Below are positions 1 through 11,367 of a stretch of 64,000 nt of DNA, piece after piece. The stretch is from Arbacia lixula (taxonomy: Eukaryota; Echinodermata; Echinoidea; Arbacioida; Arbaciidae): the NCBI GenBank assembly GCA_963669155.1, contig OZ022576.1:8267948-8331947 (forward strand). Direction: 5' to 3'. A program made the position numbers and the translations under genes. The notes under the pieces are model-generated. The model saw only the letters and a program-made list of their open reading frames with translations. It ran no database searches and was not told the origin of the DNA. How positions within the stretch are numbered: the first letter of the stretch is position 1; each line of letters starts with the position of its first letter.

Positions 1-929
1 TGAATTATTTCTATCGTGTGTGTGATTTATTAGTTCCATAGTGGACTTCCCATTGCCATTCTGCAATTTTCTTGAGATATCTGGTCCTTTGTCATTCTAC
101 TGCTATTTGTCCCTCTATTTTCACTTTCAGAGTCAGTTTTCAAGTCCTTTTTGTAGACAATTTCCTAGGAACTTCAGTTGAACAAATATATGCATGATTA
201 CGATGAAAAGCAAACTGAGAAAAAGAGAGAAACTTTAAAAATGTGAAGTGAGTCATCCATTGGCTACAGAGAAGTTAACACTTGTTCAACCTGCAGCTCA
301 GTGTAATATTATAATTGACTTGATAGCTGGATCTTACATAAACCTCTCCTTGTGTACTCTAAAGAAATACCTATTTGTAGGCCTTCTGAGAAGGACCACG
401 TATGGTCGGTATCACTCTCATGTTTTCCATTTTTACGCGTCTATCCACTCCACTCTGTTTTTGCCCTGTTCTGAAATGTGTTCCCTAGCATGGATATGTT
501 GTGACTCTTCCATGCACAACCTTCATTTAACATTTGATATGACAAACAGTCATATAGACTGATTGATCAGCCATAGTGTTGATAGGATATCCTCTTTATC
601 TTTGGATGATGGGGGCTTCTCATCTTTGATACCTTCCAATAGAATTAAAACCATGGCTTCAGTGTATTTAAGATTCATAAATTGCTATTGTATACATGTG
701 CCACAGTTATAAAATACCATCCATGGAATACTAAACGAAGAATGTATGAAGTGAGCTAGAGATCCAAAGGATAAAGAACTGCTGACCCCAGCTGAGAACA
801 GTCTTTGCCACAATGAACATGGGATCAAACATACTTTTTGGTTTGAGCTGTGGCTTGCTTCCTTTATCCTTGGCTATCTAGTATTGTTCTCCTAACTATG
901 CCACATGTCTTCTGTGTGACTTGTTACAG
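1..929. other. no gene recognised
   Basis: AT-rich sequence upstream of the exon at 930. No open frame with family-like composition, no RNA gene and no clear repeat seen. It is probably intron or 5' flank of the gene owning that exon. Confidence 0.4.
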
Positions 930-1080
930 CCTATATCAGGGGCTCCCTGAGCCACGACCAACCTGGGCAGGAGCAAGTGCAGCTTGGCCGTATGTCCCTG
1001 GCAAGTACAGGCGAGTACGACACAAACGATGAGAGGGAATTGATCGGGGACCTTACTCCGGCACAGAAGGAAGCTGTTAG
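930..1080 (+). CDS. single coding exon, possibly the N-terminal part of a globin-like protein
   Basis: A 151-bp block sits between an acceptor (ttgttacag, ending at 929) and a consensus donor (gtgagt, from 1081). It is open in the frame starting at 932 (entry with two bases of a split codon, exit with two bases) and gives 49 hydrophilic residues ending in ERELIGDLTPAQKEAV plus a split Arg/Ser codon. The segment LTPAQKEAVR resembles helix A of animal globins (LTxxQKxxVxxSW), where the conserved Trp would fall in the next exon; the preceding 40 residues would then be an N-terminal extension as in globin X or some neuroglobins. I could not find the next exon. If splicing does not occur at 1080, the frame ends at once at a TGA (1082-1084), so this could instead be a last exon. 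The exon itself is fairly convincing; the globin assignment is a guess from ten residues. Confidence 0.4.
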
Positions 1081-1540
1081 GTGAGTGAAACGGTCTGTAA
1101 CTGTCACTTTTTTTAGATTTAACGTATCTTTTTCTTTAAAATCTTTACAATTTTCTTTCTGCTTTAAGCAAAATGAGCATGATCTGAATTAATGTTTTTG
1201 AGTGAATTATTTTACATTTTTCTATCCAAAGTGTGGGCTGATTGCTCATTTATTTAGCTATTTATTTGTAGAGTTCATTGTTCTTTAGATACAATGTGCC
1301 CAAACAAATACGTGTCTAATATTCTATACAAGCTAGGAGATCAAGTGTATAATTTTTATGATACATATAGATGCTTGGAGATGAAGATGATAATACTTTC
1401 TGTATTTTAAATATTAGGAGATTAAATGGATAATTGTTTATGATTATTTAGATGCTTGGTAATGATTAATAAATAATTGATTTTGAGTGCTAAAAACCAC
1501 TATACACTGTGTTGGACTCTCTGTACAATCCAGGAGGGCT

Positions 1541-2080
1541 CATGACACCGCATCAGAGCCTCCCCCTGTGGCCTTCAATAATCCACTGTACGGGGAGAAC
1601 ACGATCTAGCTTTCTGACATCGCCCGCCATCCTTCATAATGCAGTCTCAACCCTCAGCAGAGAGGACAAAACCTCACATGGGAGGGGGGGGGGGTTGTGG
1701 CTGCTTCTCTTTAGTATTGGACTGACACCTCACCCAACACTCCCACTGCGGCCTTCAATAATCCACTGTACAGGGAAAACACATTCCAGTCTGACATCAT
1801 CCACTATCGTTGCTTGTAAAAGGATGCTTCATGTAGTCTCAAACCTCCTCAGCCCACAGAATAATACCACACATGGAGGCTGGTGCTGTTTGGTCTAGGA
1901 CTAACACCTCACCTACCTCCCCCCCCCCCCCCCCCCACACACCACCACCGTGGCCTTCAATAATCAAATGTATGCAAAGACCGCAGTCTAGTCTCACCAA
2001 TGCCCACTATTGACGCTTACAAACAGATCCCTCATGTAGTCTCACAAGACTTTACGTGGGGGGGTGGTTCTATTTAGTCT
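1541..2080. repeat. three diverged tandem copies of a ~180-200 bp unit
   Basis: The phrase GGCCTTCAATAATC recurs near 1571, 1751 and 1953, each followed by similar text (CACTGTAC..., a run with 'tgtagtctcaaac', then a G-rich tract). Spacing is about 180 and 202 bp. Poly-G and poly-C runs occur inside the array, including C at about 1919-1937. Non-coding. Confidence 0.6.
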
Positions 2081-2628
2081 ACGACTATACCATTTAGAAC
2101 AAGATCTGAGGAAAAAATGCCTGATGACTTCGTAATGATTAGTCCATTCAACTGCTGTTTGAATGTGATAGAGAGATTATTTGGCTAAAATAAGAAATGG
2201 TTATTGATAGGCAATCAGAGATTGTTCAATAAACATTTGAAAGTTTGTAGAAGTTCTGTGCATCATCATTTGGTCTGATTAGCGTTTATATTCTGCACAA
2301 TTCAGGTTGCAGAAACAATCACTTTCCTAGGTGTTATTTGTTGGTTTCAGTAGTGATATGGTTTTTACAATATCAACAAAATCAGAAGCATTATTTTACT
2401 GCATTGTTTTGTTATTATTCACCCACTGATAGGATGAAAAAGATGAGGAATGAGAAGATAATTTTTTTAAAATAAAGTGTAATGATTATCTTCTTTTTTA
2501 ATTGTCATATAAGACTTGCCAAAGAAAGTTTTAGTATTTTTTTCAGCATTTCAACCTCAAAAAGAGAAATTTAATATAATTTTTGTCTCGCCCACCGGAG
2601 GTGAAGGCGAGACTAAGGGATCCAAATG

Positions 2629-2735
2629 GCGTCCGTCCGTCGTCCGTCCGTCGTCCGTCCGTCGTCCGTCCGTCGTCCGTCCGTCGTCCGTCGTCCGTCC
2701 GTCGTCCGTCGTCCGTCGTCCGTCGTCCGTCACAA
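2629..2735. repeat. GTCC/GTC minisatellite
   Basis: Irregular runs of CGTCCGTCCGTCGTC. The open frames across it (Arg-Pro-Ser-Val-Val repeats) are an artefact of the repeat. Confidence 0.85.
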
Positions 2736-2934
2736 ATGTTAAAGTTTACCTGCAAGACTCTCTTATGATCCATAACTTGGCAACTGTTACAGCTATGGCA
2801 GCCAAACTTGGTTGATAGAAGCACTAGGGGTATCTTCATGTTATGGTGTTGTCAGAGGTCATGTGATGATGTCAAAGGTCATTTGAGGTCATATATTAAA
2901 GAGTATGTGCAAGACTCTCTTTTTCTATGTTAAA

Positions 2935-3690
2935 GTTTACCTGCAAGACTCTCTTTTGACAAATAACTTCACATAGGTTGCTTGGATTACAACCTAACTT
3001 GGGTCATAGATGAACTGGGGGTACCTTCATGTTATGGTGCCGTTGGAGGTCACAGGATAAGGTCAAAGGTCATTTGAGGTCATACGTTAAAGTTTACCTG
3101 CAAGACTCTCTTTTGACAAATAACTTCACATGGGTTGCTTGGATTACAACCTAACTTGGGTCATAGATGCACTGGGGGTACCTTCATGTTATGGTACCGT
3201 TGGAGGTCACAGGATAAGGTCAAAGGTCATTTGAGGTCATACGTTTAAGTTTACCTGCAAGACTCTCTTTTGACAAATAACTTCACATGGGTTGCTTGGA
3301 TTACAACCTAACTTGGGTCATAGATGCACTGGGGGTACCTTCATGTTATGGTGCCGTTGGAGGTCACAGGATAAGGTCAAAGGTCATTTGAGGTCATACG
3401 TTAAAGTTTACCTGCAAGACTCTCTTTTGACAAATAACTTCACATGGGTTGCTTGGATTACAACCTAACTTGGGTCATAGATGCACTGGGGATACCTTCA
3501 TGTTATGCTGCTGTTGGAGGTCACAGGATAAGGTAAAAAGTCATTTGAGGTCATATGTAAAGTTTACCTGCAAGACTCTCTTTTGACAAATAACTTCACA
3601 TAGGTTGCTTGGATTACAACCTAACTTGGGTCATAGATGCACTGGGGGTACCTTCATGTTATGGTACCGTTGGAGGTCACAGACAAGTCT
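2935..3690. repeat. tandem array, 157-bp unit, four full copies plus a partial fifth
   Basis: The landmark GTTTACCTGCAAGACTCTC begins at about 2935, 3092, 3249, 3406 and 3562, giving periods of 157, 157, 157 and 156 bp. A diverged extra copy starts at about 2744. Copies are nearly identical, so the expansion is recent or homogenised. Each unit contains two AAGGTCA/AGGTCA-like words. Confidence 0.9.
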
Positions 3691-4174
3691 TTTGCGTAGC
3701 AACGGAGATCGCGATATTTCTGGTTATTTTCGCAAGTGGGCGAGACACAATATTGCTAATGCCTTGTTATGTAGGAGAAAGCTTCTATTAAATACAAATG
3801 TAATTTTATGTTTGGTGTCTTTCTTGTCACCATCCCAGTGCCTTTCTGTATACATTTGACAGTTGAGTTCAAATTGTACAATACAATGCAACAAAAAGGT
3901 TGATTATGGCAAAGTCAGGTGCTGCTGTAGATTTGTAAAAGTTTGTGTTGTGAATATGGTAGGTCATTATTCACCAATCAACCTTAATACTCTTTGTGCC
4001 AAATGATATTAGACATATACTGTATACACACATGTGTACACATGGCAAAGTCATGGTTTACTAATTTGGTCCCTGTGCAAAAAAAAAAGAAACTTGATGT
4101 ATAGATGATTGAGATAAATACAAAGACATGTACTCCTACACACATATGTTAATCAGGTTCACTGAATCTGGCCT

Positions 4175-4260
4175 TTAACCCTTTGACTGCCAGATATACT
4201 GCTGCTTTGTGGATGTGTGCATATTGTGAAAAACGATACACTTGGCATGCAAAGAGTTAA
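4175..4260. mobile_element. 86-bp MITE flanked by TTAA (piggyBac-like)
   Basis: It begins TTAA-CCCTTTGACTGCCA and ends TGGCATGCAAAGAG-TTAA, so the termini are imperfect inverted repeats inside a TTAA target, the signature of piggyBac-type MITEs. Related, less complete copies lie near 18318, 36577 and 61831. Confidence 0.6.
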
Positions 4261-5237
4261 AATATTGCATCATCCTTAAATCATCTGCTTATGATGTTGT
4301 TGCTCTTTTCACTCATGGTCTGTGCTATATATCATTTCTAGCATTCCTGTTATTTGTACTTTCTATGTTGCTTATTTACATGTACTATTGTTTTGTAAGG
4401 CCTTGTTTGTTTTCAGCACTGACTACGTGTCATCGTTTGCTCCATATTATTTCAAACAAAATGTTATTTATAAAACATGATATATTTCTGGAGCACATGT
4501 GTTCCAAGGAAATGATTGCTCTCTGCATTCCATAGAAAAAGATTCCAACCAGCTTTCAGATTTTTTTTTCATTTGGGCTGAATGGTATGTATTATTAAGC
4601 TTTAGTAAAAGTATTGGCCAACAATATAATCTTTTTGAAAATTACCCACTTGTGGTTGATGTGCACAAATAATGTTGAAGAAATATTTATGTCACGACCA
4701 GAGTTGCAAATTTGATGAGCTGCTGTCATACTGACCAGGGCCATGTAGTTTCATGTTACTGTAACGTGCTATCCATGCTAGATACTCATGTAACAACAAA
4801 TTAGCTCTGGACGTTACACTTGTTACCATGGTAGTTGTCATCATTTGTATGTTACATTAATTTTATGAATATATGTGACATGGCTCAGATCATATAAAAC
4901 ATTATCACTCCTTGACATAACAGCTTAAAGTGACATGAAATGTAGACGGAATGAGTTTGTGTTGTGCATAATTGTGATGAGTACTTGGTAGTTCTAACGA
5001 TGTGGAATGTATTTTGATATGTAACTGAAATATAATATGTGCCATATTTGTTGAGAATGAACTTCAGATATGATGGAAATATTTTGTATATATTACATGA
5101 AATGTGAATTTCTGTACTCATTAACGGTGCTTCTAATAATTTCACCATAAAGCATAAGTTTCATAACTTTGAATGATTGTATGATATCTTGTTTGTTTTG
5201 AATTTGATTAAATTGAATATGTACACATTTCTTTATC
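4261..5237. other. no gene recognised
   Basis: AT-rich sequence with several short chance frames; no splice-bounded exon or RNA gene seen. Confidence 0.4.
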
Positions 5238-5612
5238 AACATCATGATTATCCCAATCAATATCATCGTCTTTTTCAACAACAACAACATAACCATCGCC
5301 ATCATCATCATTTTTACAATCACCATCATACCATCATCTTCATCAAATTCACCATCATTATCACTATCACCTCTATTAGATTCAACAACATCATCAACAT
5401 CATCACCATCATCGTCACCATCATCACTATCACTATCATTAGAGTCAACAACGTCATCAACATCATCACGATCATCATCATTGTCATCATCACCACCTTC
5501 GTCACCATCATCATCGCCATCTTCATTTTCATCACCGTCTTCATCGTTATCACCACCTTCACCATGACCATCATCATCACCATCTTCGCCATCACCGTCA
5601 TCACTGTCATCC
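5238..5612. repeat. imperfect ATC/CAT trinucleotide microsatellite
   Basis: About 375 bp of interrupted (ATC)n with CAC and GTC variants. It yields long His/Ile/Ser-rich frames on one strand and Met/Val/Asp-rich frames on the other, which I treat as artefacts. Confidence 0.85.
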
Positions 5613-6312
5613 CCCCCAAAAAGTTTCCTCTCCCACTCCTTATGATTTTATCATCACAAAATGACTCCAAAAAGGTATGCAGAATGTACACATGCTATCA
5701 AAGCATTCGTAAAACTTTTAAGTGCTCTGTATTGTTTTGCCACCGGCTTTTCTGTTACATAGCAGAACCATCACAAATGGAACTTGTACAGTGTCTAAGT
5801 TCAACTTAGATACTTTACGAAATTATACGTTATTTGGTGTTCGAGTGCTTGTCTTGTTCTTGTGAAATTAAAATACATGTATTTGAACTCAATGAAACAC
5901 CTGTGCCTCCCAATGTATATGCGTATCATGATCATTAAAAGTTCACTCAAGAAATTATTAACTAAACAAAGATAATTTTACTGGCTTGCGTACTCTCTCT
6001 GAACATAATTTAGTGTGAAGACAGATCAGTTGAAAAACGGCCGAACTCTATGCCTACATGAAAATCAAACTGGAAAATGCAAAGCCAGTTTCAGACCAGT
6101 TTAGTTTTTCATATACTTTTACGATCATTGTAACTCATAACAGTTGTAACTGTCGTGGAAATCTCTAATATGCTCCGGCCTTTGTACCTGTTGCAAAAGC
6201 GTGCAGTTACGATTGCTATTGAGCTGTATGCATCCTGGCCCTGGTCGTCCGTCTGAAAGCAGTGGACAAAACTTTCTACAACCGTCTAAATCTATACCTC
6301 TACAAACACAAA

Positions 6313-6457
6313 GGCCACAGCAGACCACACGATTTTGCCACGATCATGCAGTCGTAAGAACCTACGACTTAAAATGTGACGTCACCTACTTGCACAAATC
6401 CCATGACCGAGTCCTGGGACTCGCACGACTGATCGGATCGTGTCGTCTGCTGTGGCC
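6313..6457. mobile_element. 145-bp palindromic MITE (CRE-containing family), copy 1
   Basis: The termini GGCCACAGCAGACCACACGA and TCGTGTCGTCTGCTGTGGCC are inverted repeats with one mismatch, and inner sequence is also partly self-complementary. The centre carries a perfect palindromic CRE, TGACGTCA, at 6377-6384. It lies 52 bp beyond the FABP stop codon, so it may fall in that gene's 3' UTR. Related copies: about 11719-11882, 21154-21290 and 57014-57172. Confidence 0.7.
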
Positions 6458-6508
6458 TCTAGACTGAACTGGTTAGGACCAGTTTATAGCGCAGGTCTCC
6501 GTGTGGGT

Positions 6509-7288
6509 CTAGGCCTTGTTGAAGAACCGTTTCCCCACCAAGCCGTCCCAGTTGAAAGTGACGACCATCTGGTTGTTGACGATCTCCCTCGATGTGAAGT
6601 TGGTCGGCTTGCCTGCGGTCATCAGCAGCTTGCCTCCGCTCCAGGAGGGGGTGATCTTCACCTCCACGTTGCGCATCTCGAGAAAGTCTGGGTCCACGAA
6701 GGTCTTGCCGATCGTGAAGGAGATCTGTAGGGGTGACAAGGGAGGGGGAACGGGAACAGTGAATAGAAGACGGAGAGCGAGAAGGAAGATGAAGGACAAA
6801 GAGAATTAGGAGACTAAAAAGGATGTAGAGATAGGAGAGAAGCCTATATCCACCCATCTGTGAAGGGGATAGCGAGAGATAAAGTGTAGTCAAAAACACT
6901 CCATTCAATCCATCACCAATCAATCTACTCGTCCATCCATTTTCACCACTACTTGCCTCTCTCTGTACATCGATCCATCCACCCATCCGTTCATTCATCT
7001 AAACATTCATCTACCCATTCATCATCATCACTAGCCTCTCTGTGTCCATCCATCCATCCATCCATCCCGCCATCCCTTCACCCATCCATCTCTACCAGTA
7101 CATGTACTCACATCTCTCTGTTTTCCGGCACCACACGTCACGATCCTGAAGTCGTCTCCGTTCTGCGTGATCTCCACCGTAGTGCTCTTATCCTTCGGGA
7201 TCTTAGCGGGATCGACGTTGAGCTTTTCCTTGAAACCCTCCATGTTCTCCGCATGGTCGAATACCCACTTGCCCGAAAAGTCCGTCAT
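6509..7288 (-). CDS. fatty acid-binding protein (FABP/CRABP family), two coding exons
   Basis: Cytosolic lipid chaperone of the lipocalin-like FABP family, which carries long-chain fatty acids or retinoids in a ten-strand beta-barrel. Coding exon 1 is 7288-7112 (59 codons; begins MTDFSGKWVFDHAENMEGF, the usual FABP start with G-x-W in strand A followed by the helix-turn-helix region). Coding exon 2 is 6724-6509 (71 codons plus TAG; starts ISFTIGKTF, the conserved strand D motif, and ends VGKRFFNKA). The total of 130 residues is the family's normal size. Splice sites are consensus: donor GTGAGT after 7112, acceptor CTACAG before 6724. In the ligand carboxylate motif R-x-Y near the C-terminus, Tyr is Phe here (R-F-F). 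Only one coding intron is present, after residue 59; vertebrate FABPs have three at other places. The intron holds a CATC microsatellite. A non-coding first exon and TATA box lie upstream (see 8099-8204). Confidence 0.9.
6900..7100. repeat. CATC/CATT tetranucleotide-rich tract in the FABP intron
   Basis: Interrupted (CATC)n between the two FABP coding exons. Confidence 0.75.
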
Positions 7289-7319
7289 GATGGGAAGGTT
7301 GGTCGATGAGTTAGATTAT
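7289..7319 (-). other. FABP 5' UTR portion of coding exon 1
   Basis: Minus-strand reading shows an acceptor (gctctag, plus 7320-7326) 31 bases before the ATG. Together with the donor at 8093-8098 it would define a 5' UTR intron of about 0.8 kb. Inference from splice signals only. Confidence 0.45.
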
Positions 7320-8098
7320 CTAGAGCAATGATGGCGTACGCTTTATTTCAGTATAGCTCTGTTCGATATGGTATTCCGTTTAATCTGAGTTTGGTGAAAT
7401 ATGTATCACTTGAGGATACACTTAATATGACAATCTAATCAATGGCACATGTATAAGACGGCTTTAAGATTGAAATGGAAATGGTTTCAGGGAAAGGGAT
7501 CAAGATAGAATGTATGTGTATATAAAGGGAGAGAGAGAGAGAGATAAGGGAGTGGTAAAAAAAGGATGGATAAATTAGAGGGAGAGAGAGACGTAGCAAA
7601 CACAAAAAGCTTGGCATACATGTCGGGCAAAATTTCCCATAAGCCCAACATGACATGTCACACTATCGATATACTCCTCAAACTTTAGTGGAAATTACAG
7701 CCATACAGTCTATATTTGTGACCATCGCTACTTCTTGCTATGCATGTACATGTATCTTGTTAAGCATGGATGAAATAAGTTGCAATATTAATCCATATAC
7801 ATAGTCTTTACACTAGTATAGTATGTCAATGATAAAAAGCGCTGATAACAAATAGATAATCACAAGAAAATTATTCCAGGTAACGCCAAATCTAGAGCAG
7901 CATATAACGAGTACATGTTCGCAACTTATTCGTCTTCAATCTTGTATATATCTATGCAAATAAACGAACTATAAGATGGCAACAAAGAATGACATCTTGC
8001 GCAAAGTATATGACCTAAATGCCAGCAAGTTTGACATACCAATGCTGAAAAAGGAGATTCAAATATTGAAAGACATTTGAGAGAATCCACTAACTTAC

Positions 8099-8172
8099 AG
8101 CAGAGAAGATGAACTAGACGACCTGCTCTGGCCTTGCTCTGGTCTGCTCGTGGATACCGCTGGGTGGAGATG
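8099..8172 (-). other. putative non-coding first exon of FABP
   Basis: The minus strand from about 8172 (roughly 30 bases past the TATA box) runs to a strong donor GTAAGT (plus 8093-8098, exon ending ...TTCTCTGCT). No start codon opens a useful frame, so this is read as 5' UTR. The exact start is a guess from TATA spacing. Confidence 0.45.
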
Positions 8173-8196
8173 AAGTAAACCTCGTTTTCATGCCCA

Positions 8197-8204
8197 TATT
8201 TATA
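8197..8204 (-). promoter_or_regulatory. TATA box, FABP promoter
   Basis: Minus strand CCTATAAATATGGG, a consensus TATA box upstream of the putative first FABP exon and correctly oriented. Predicted transcription start about 8170-8175. Confidence 0.55.
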
Positions 8205-9342
8205 GGGTCTTTGCGTATACTTTAGGCGAAAAGCCGCCACTAATGACAGATCACGTGACACCTATCCACACATCACGTAGTGTTTATTGCCGTCTCCTGT
8301 TTGAGTGTGTTCCGGTAACCCCGTCCAGTGGTATTGTGCTTCTTCATGTTTTTACTCCCACATTACCATAGGCATGAAAAAGTGAATTAAGCCAATAGGG
8401 TTTTCATAGCTTGACACTGAGCGCTTTAAGTTCGTGTCCTACTGCGTACATTTGACCATGATGCAACATGATTTAGCTAACTTAATTCTACTTAAAGGGG
8501 ATAGAAAGTATCAACATTAAGTTTATAGCCGAATTTACATACAGGGAAGAAGGTATGCGTTTGGTTGAGTGGTGTGCATAGGAGACGTTATTGAGGGAGT
8601 AAAACTTCTGCAAGGGGACTGCAACACAACGTTCACATTGATCCACGCTCCCACCTCCCCCCAACCCCTTCACAACTTGTACCGCCACTTCCAAAGAGTG
8701 TACGTTGAGGGGCGCGGTAAACCCTTCATCACCACCCTACCTGTATGAAGTTAAGCAACCTTAATTAAGTAAGCCGTCACACAAACCAGAAGTGTAAAAG
8801 ACGAAAAGGTAGAGAGCAAGTTTGGGTTATCTCTATAGACACACATAAACCACCATGCCTTAAAAACAATTGCTAAAGTTAATCTGTCCATACAATATGA
8901 ATATATAACTTTATTGCAATAAGCGTCCTCGCATATTCCATTAATCACCAGGCACCGGATTGAAGTGCTTGCTCATGGAGCGCGTTTGTAATGATAATCA
9001 ATTAAGCCGTTAAGATCCATGTTTTATGACCGAAATGTGTTTACCCGGTCGGTACTTACAATTGTGATCAACAAAGTATTAATCATCTACAACGAAGATA
9101 AACATTTTGTTTTATGGCTCTTCGTATCTCCACAGATTTGGGTCGTTACAAAATTGGTAAATGAATGGCTCTCAATTAAATCAGTGCGGGTACTCGAACA
9201 GAAAGCTTCAACTATTTTCAAACGCTGTTTGGACACGTCATTATTAATAAGCTTTTAAGCCAAAATGAAGAAATTGATTTCAAGTAGCATACTGTAGATA
9301 ACTTTAAGATTGAAATTCGGTTTGACCTCCGTACACACTGGC
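8205..9342. other. no gene recognised
   Basis: Upstream flank of FABP. No supported exon; short frames here lack splice sites and family resemblance. Confidence 0.4.
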
Positions 9343-9355
9343 CTCTCTCTCACTC

Positions 9356-9396
<41 letters not shown>

Positions 9397-9651
9397 CTCT
9401 CTCTCTCTCACCTTTCCTCTTTCCCTCTCTCTTTTTCTAACTCCCTCTCTCTCTCCCCCTCTCTCTCTCTCTCTCTCTCCATCTCTCCCCCCTCTCTCTC
9501 TCCCTCTCTATCCACTCTTCTCTCTTCTCTCCCTCCATCTCTCTCTCTCTCTTCTCTCTTCTCTCTTCTCTCTTCTCTCTTCTCTCTTCTCTCTTCTCTC
9601 CCTCCATCTCTCTCTCTCTCTCTCCCCCCTCTCTCTCCTCTCCCTCCATCT

Positions 9652-9690
<39 letters not shown>
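9343..9690. repeat. (CT)n microsatellite, about 350 bp
   Basis: Long pure and interrupted CT/CCT runs. Ser/Leu-rich and Glu/Arg-rich frames here are artefacts. Confidence 0.95.
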
Positions 9691-9691
<1 letters not shown>

Positions 9692-11283
9692 TTCTAATAC
9701 TCTAAGCTTTCCTAACGATGATTCTTCTCATTTTACACATGGTTTCATTATTTCGACATGAAACCCATCCTAGATCTTGATTTCTTAATCATAACATTTG
9801 TTTTAATATTAAACTGTACATATCTGATATATATAAAATGCAAATGGAAGCTGCAAAAAATAGAAGGATTAAAATGTTTGAGGGTTCAGCTCATTTACAT
9901 ATGAAATACACATTGACGTACAATTATTGTTCGCAAGAATTTAGTTAACATAATTGATTTACATTTAAGAAACAAGAGCAATAAATATAAGCAAACATGC
10001 ACGCAGTCATACATCAGCACATTCACACGTGCAATTTACATACGTAGGCTACTCTGAATATTTAGATGAAAATCTAGTACTGGAATATCAATATTTGAAC
10101 TGAGGGAACTTCAAATTTTAGGACCTTGATGTCTAAATCATTGAAGTATGTTAGTTGTTTTTACTTGAAATTAATGAATTAGAAAGTGCATCATGGTTAT
10201 GAAATTGGGTATTGTACGAAAATAAATTGGCAAAATCAACAAGGAGCAAGTCATTACCATAACGGAACACTAGCTGTACTTTTAAACTTGTTGAGGGAAA
10301 AAACATTGAATCCTTTAAATGAAGAAAGAGTGGTTTGGATGGAGAAACCTATGATGTAAAGATTCGTCAAAACTGATTCCGTTTTCCTTTTTATAACCTT
10401 TCACAACCTTTATAAATTCTTCTTGCTGTTACAGTTACCGAAGACTCTTCCCACGACACTTACACCTTCTGACATGAAATATTCACACCTGCGTTGTTTC
10501 CAAAACATGATTTCCTTGTTTAGGTCCAATAATCGAAAATAAATAGTCAAGTCCTGAAAACATTGCCACTGCCAAAGAAGTAGTCGATGGCTTGAAAACA
10601 CTTTCAGATCAGATATAGACATTGTGCTGCACTGGAGACGTTGTTTTACACCAAGTGTCGTTAGCTGAATAGCTTGCTCCGCGTGATGAGTTTTAGTTTC
10701 TAACCTCAACTTCCACTTCAACGTCGTCTCCGTGACCACAGCGATGTCGTCCATAGTCCGTTTGACATTTTGCATCTTGCTGGTCAGTAGTGGTCTCTCT
10801 TTGGTCATCTCACAGTCACAATATGACCCATGCGATCAACCACGGACATTTGGTATGTGCAACTATGAACAAGTGTAAGTACGATTGCCACTTAAGTAAC
10901 ATCTTCAGTCAATTCTTCAACGTTTCGTCCCTCTAATCATTAGTAGTTTAGTAATACATGAAAGAGATTTATGGTGAATGTTTACAACTGAGTATATCGT
11001 TCTATATAATTTGGCCATTAGCTGAATTTGTCATTTCTTGCTGATACTTTCATTTAGTTGTATATGAGTATGTTTCCTGTTGTTTCGTTGTTTGTTTCAT
11101 TGTGAAAATTGAGTTGAATATTATATGTGGCGGGGGGGGGGGGTCGTGAAAGAGAATGACTTGGACTAACATCACTCATAATCATCATTGTGTTGAGCTG
11201 TTTTGTTCCTAGAGTTCTACCGCATAAACTGGTTGAGTTGAAGAGGCGGTTTCAGCGGAATAACGAATTATACCGTATGTGTA
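9691..11283. other. no gene recognised
   Basis: AT-rich. A minus-strand 132-codon frame at 10410-10808 matches no family I know and was not accepted. The missing first exon(s) of the EMI/EGF gene could lie here; I found none with a compatible splice phase. Confidence 0.35.
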
Positions 11284-11305
11284 TATGTATGTGTGTATTT
11301 ATGTA

Positions 11306-11342
<37 letters not shown>

Positions 11343-11367
11343 TTGTGTGTGTTTGTGTGTGTGTGTC
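11284..11367. repeat. (GT)n microsatellite
   Basis: Runs of GT/GTAT over about 85 bp. Confidence 0.95.

Larger units (their letters stand above)
2585..3749. mobile_element. non-autonomous DNA element with short terminal inverted repeats and internal tandem array
   Basis: The left end reads TGTCTCGCCCAC (2585-2596) and the right end GTGGGCGAGACA (3736-3747): a perfect 12-bp inverted repeat pair. Between them lie a GTCC/GTC minisatellite (about 2629-2735) and a tandem array of 157-bp units. No transposase frame is present. It is best described as a MITE-like or satellite-carrying element. The target duplication is unclear: flanks are AT-rich and I cannot define it by eye. The superfamily is undetermined. 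Confidence 0.6.

Noticed and set aside
2935-3690. CRISPR-like regular repeats
   Set aside because: The units are contiguous 157-bp tandem copies without unique spacers, in a eukaryotic genome. The 23-bp array at 58795 is likewise a minisatellite.
4242-4535. 97-codon hydrophobic frame
   Set aside because: Begins inside the TTAA MITE and has an AT-driven hydrophobic composition; no supporting signals.
5177-5809. 210-codon His/Ile/Thr-rich frame
   Set aside because: Translation of an ATC repeat; no splice sites or domain.
9310-9705. Ser/Leu-rich and Glu/Arg-rich frames
   Set aside because: Products of the CT microsatellite; the same applies to the frames at 13324-13617 and 57675-58070 outside the real AGMO exon.
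10410-10808. 132-codon minus-strand frame
   Set aside because: No family resemblance, no convincing splice sites, and composition changes half way; probably chance, though a small unknown gene cannot be excluded.
11190-11275. Candidate upstream exon of the EMI/EGF gene (VLPHKLVELKRRFQRNN...)
   Set aside because: Acceptor and donor words exist, but the exit phase would put the next exon (11937) into a frame with a stop.
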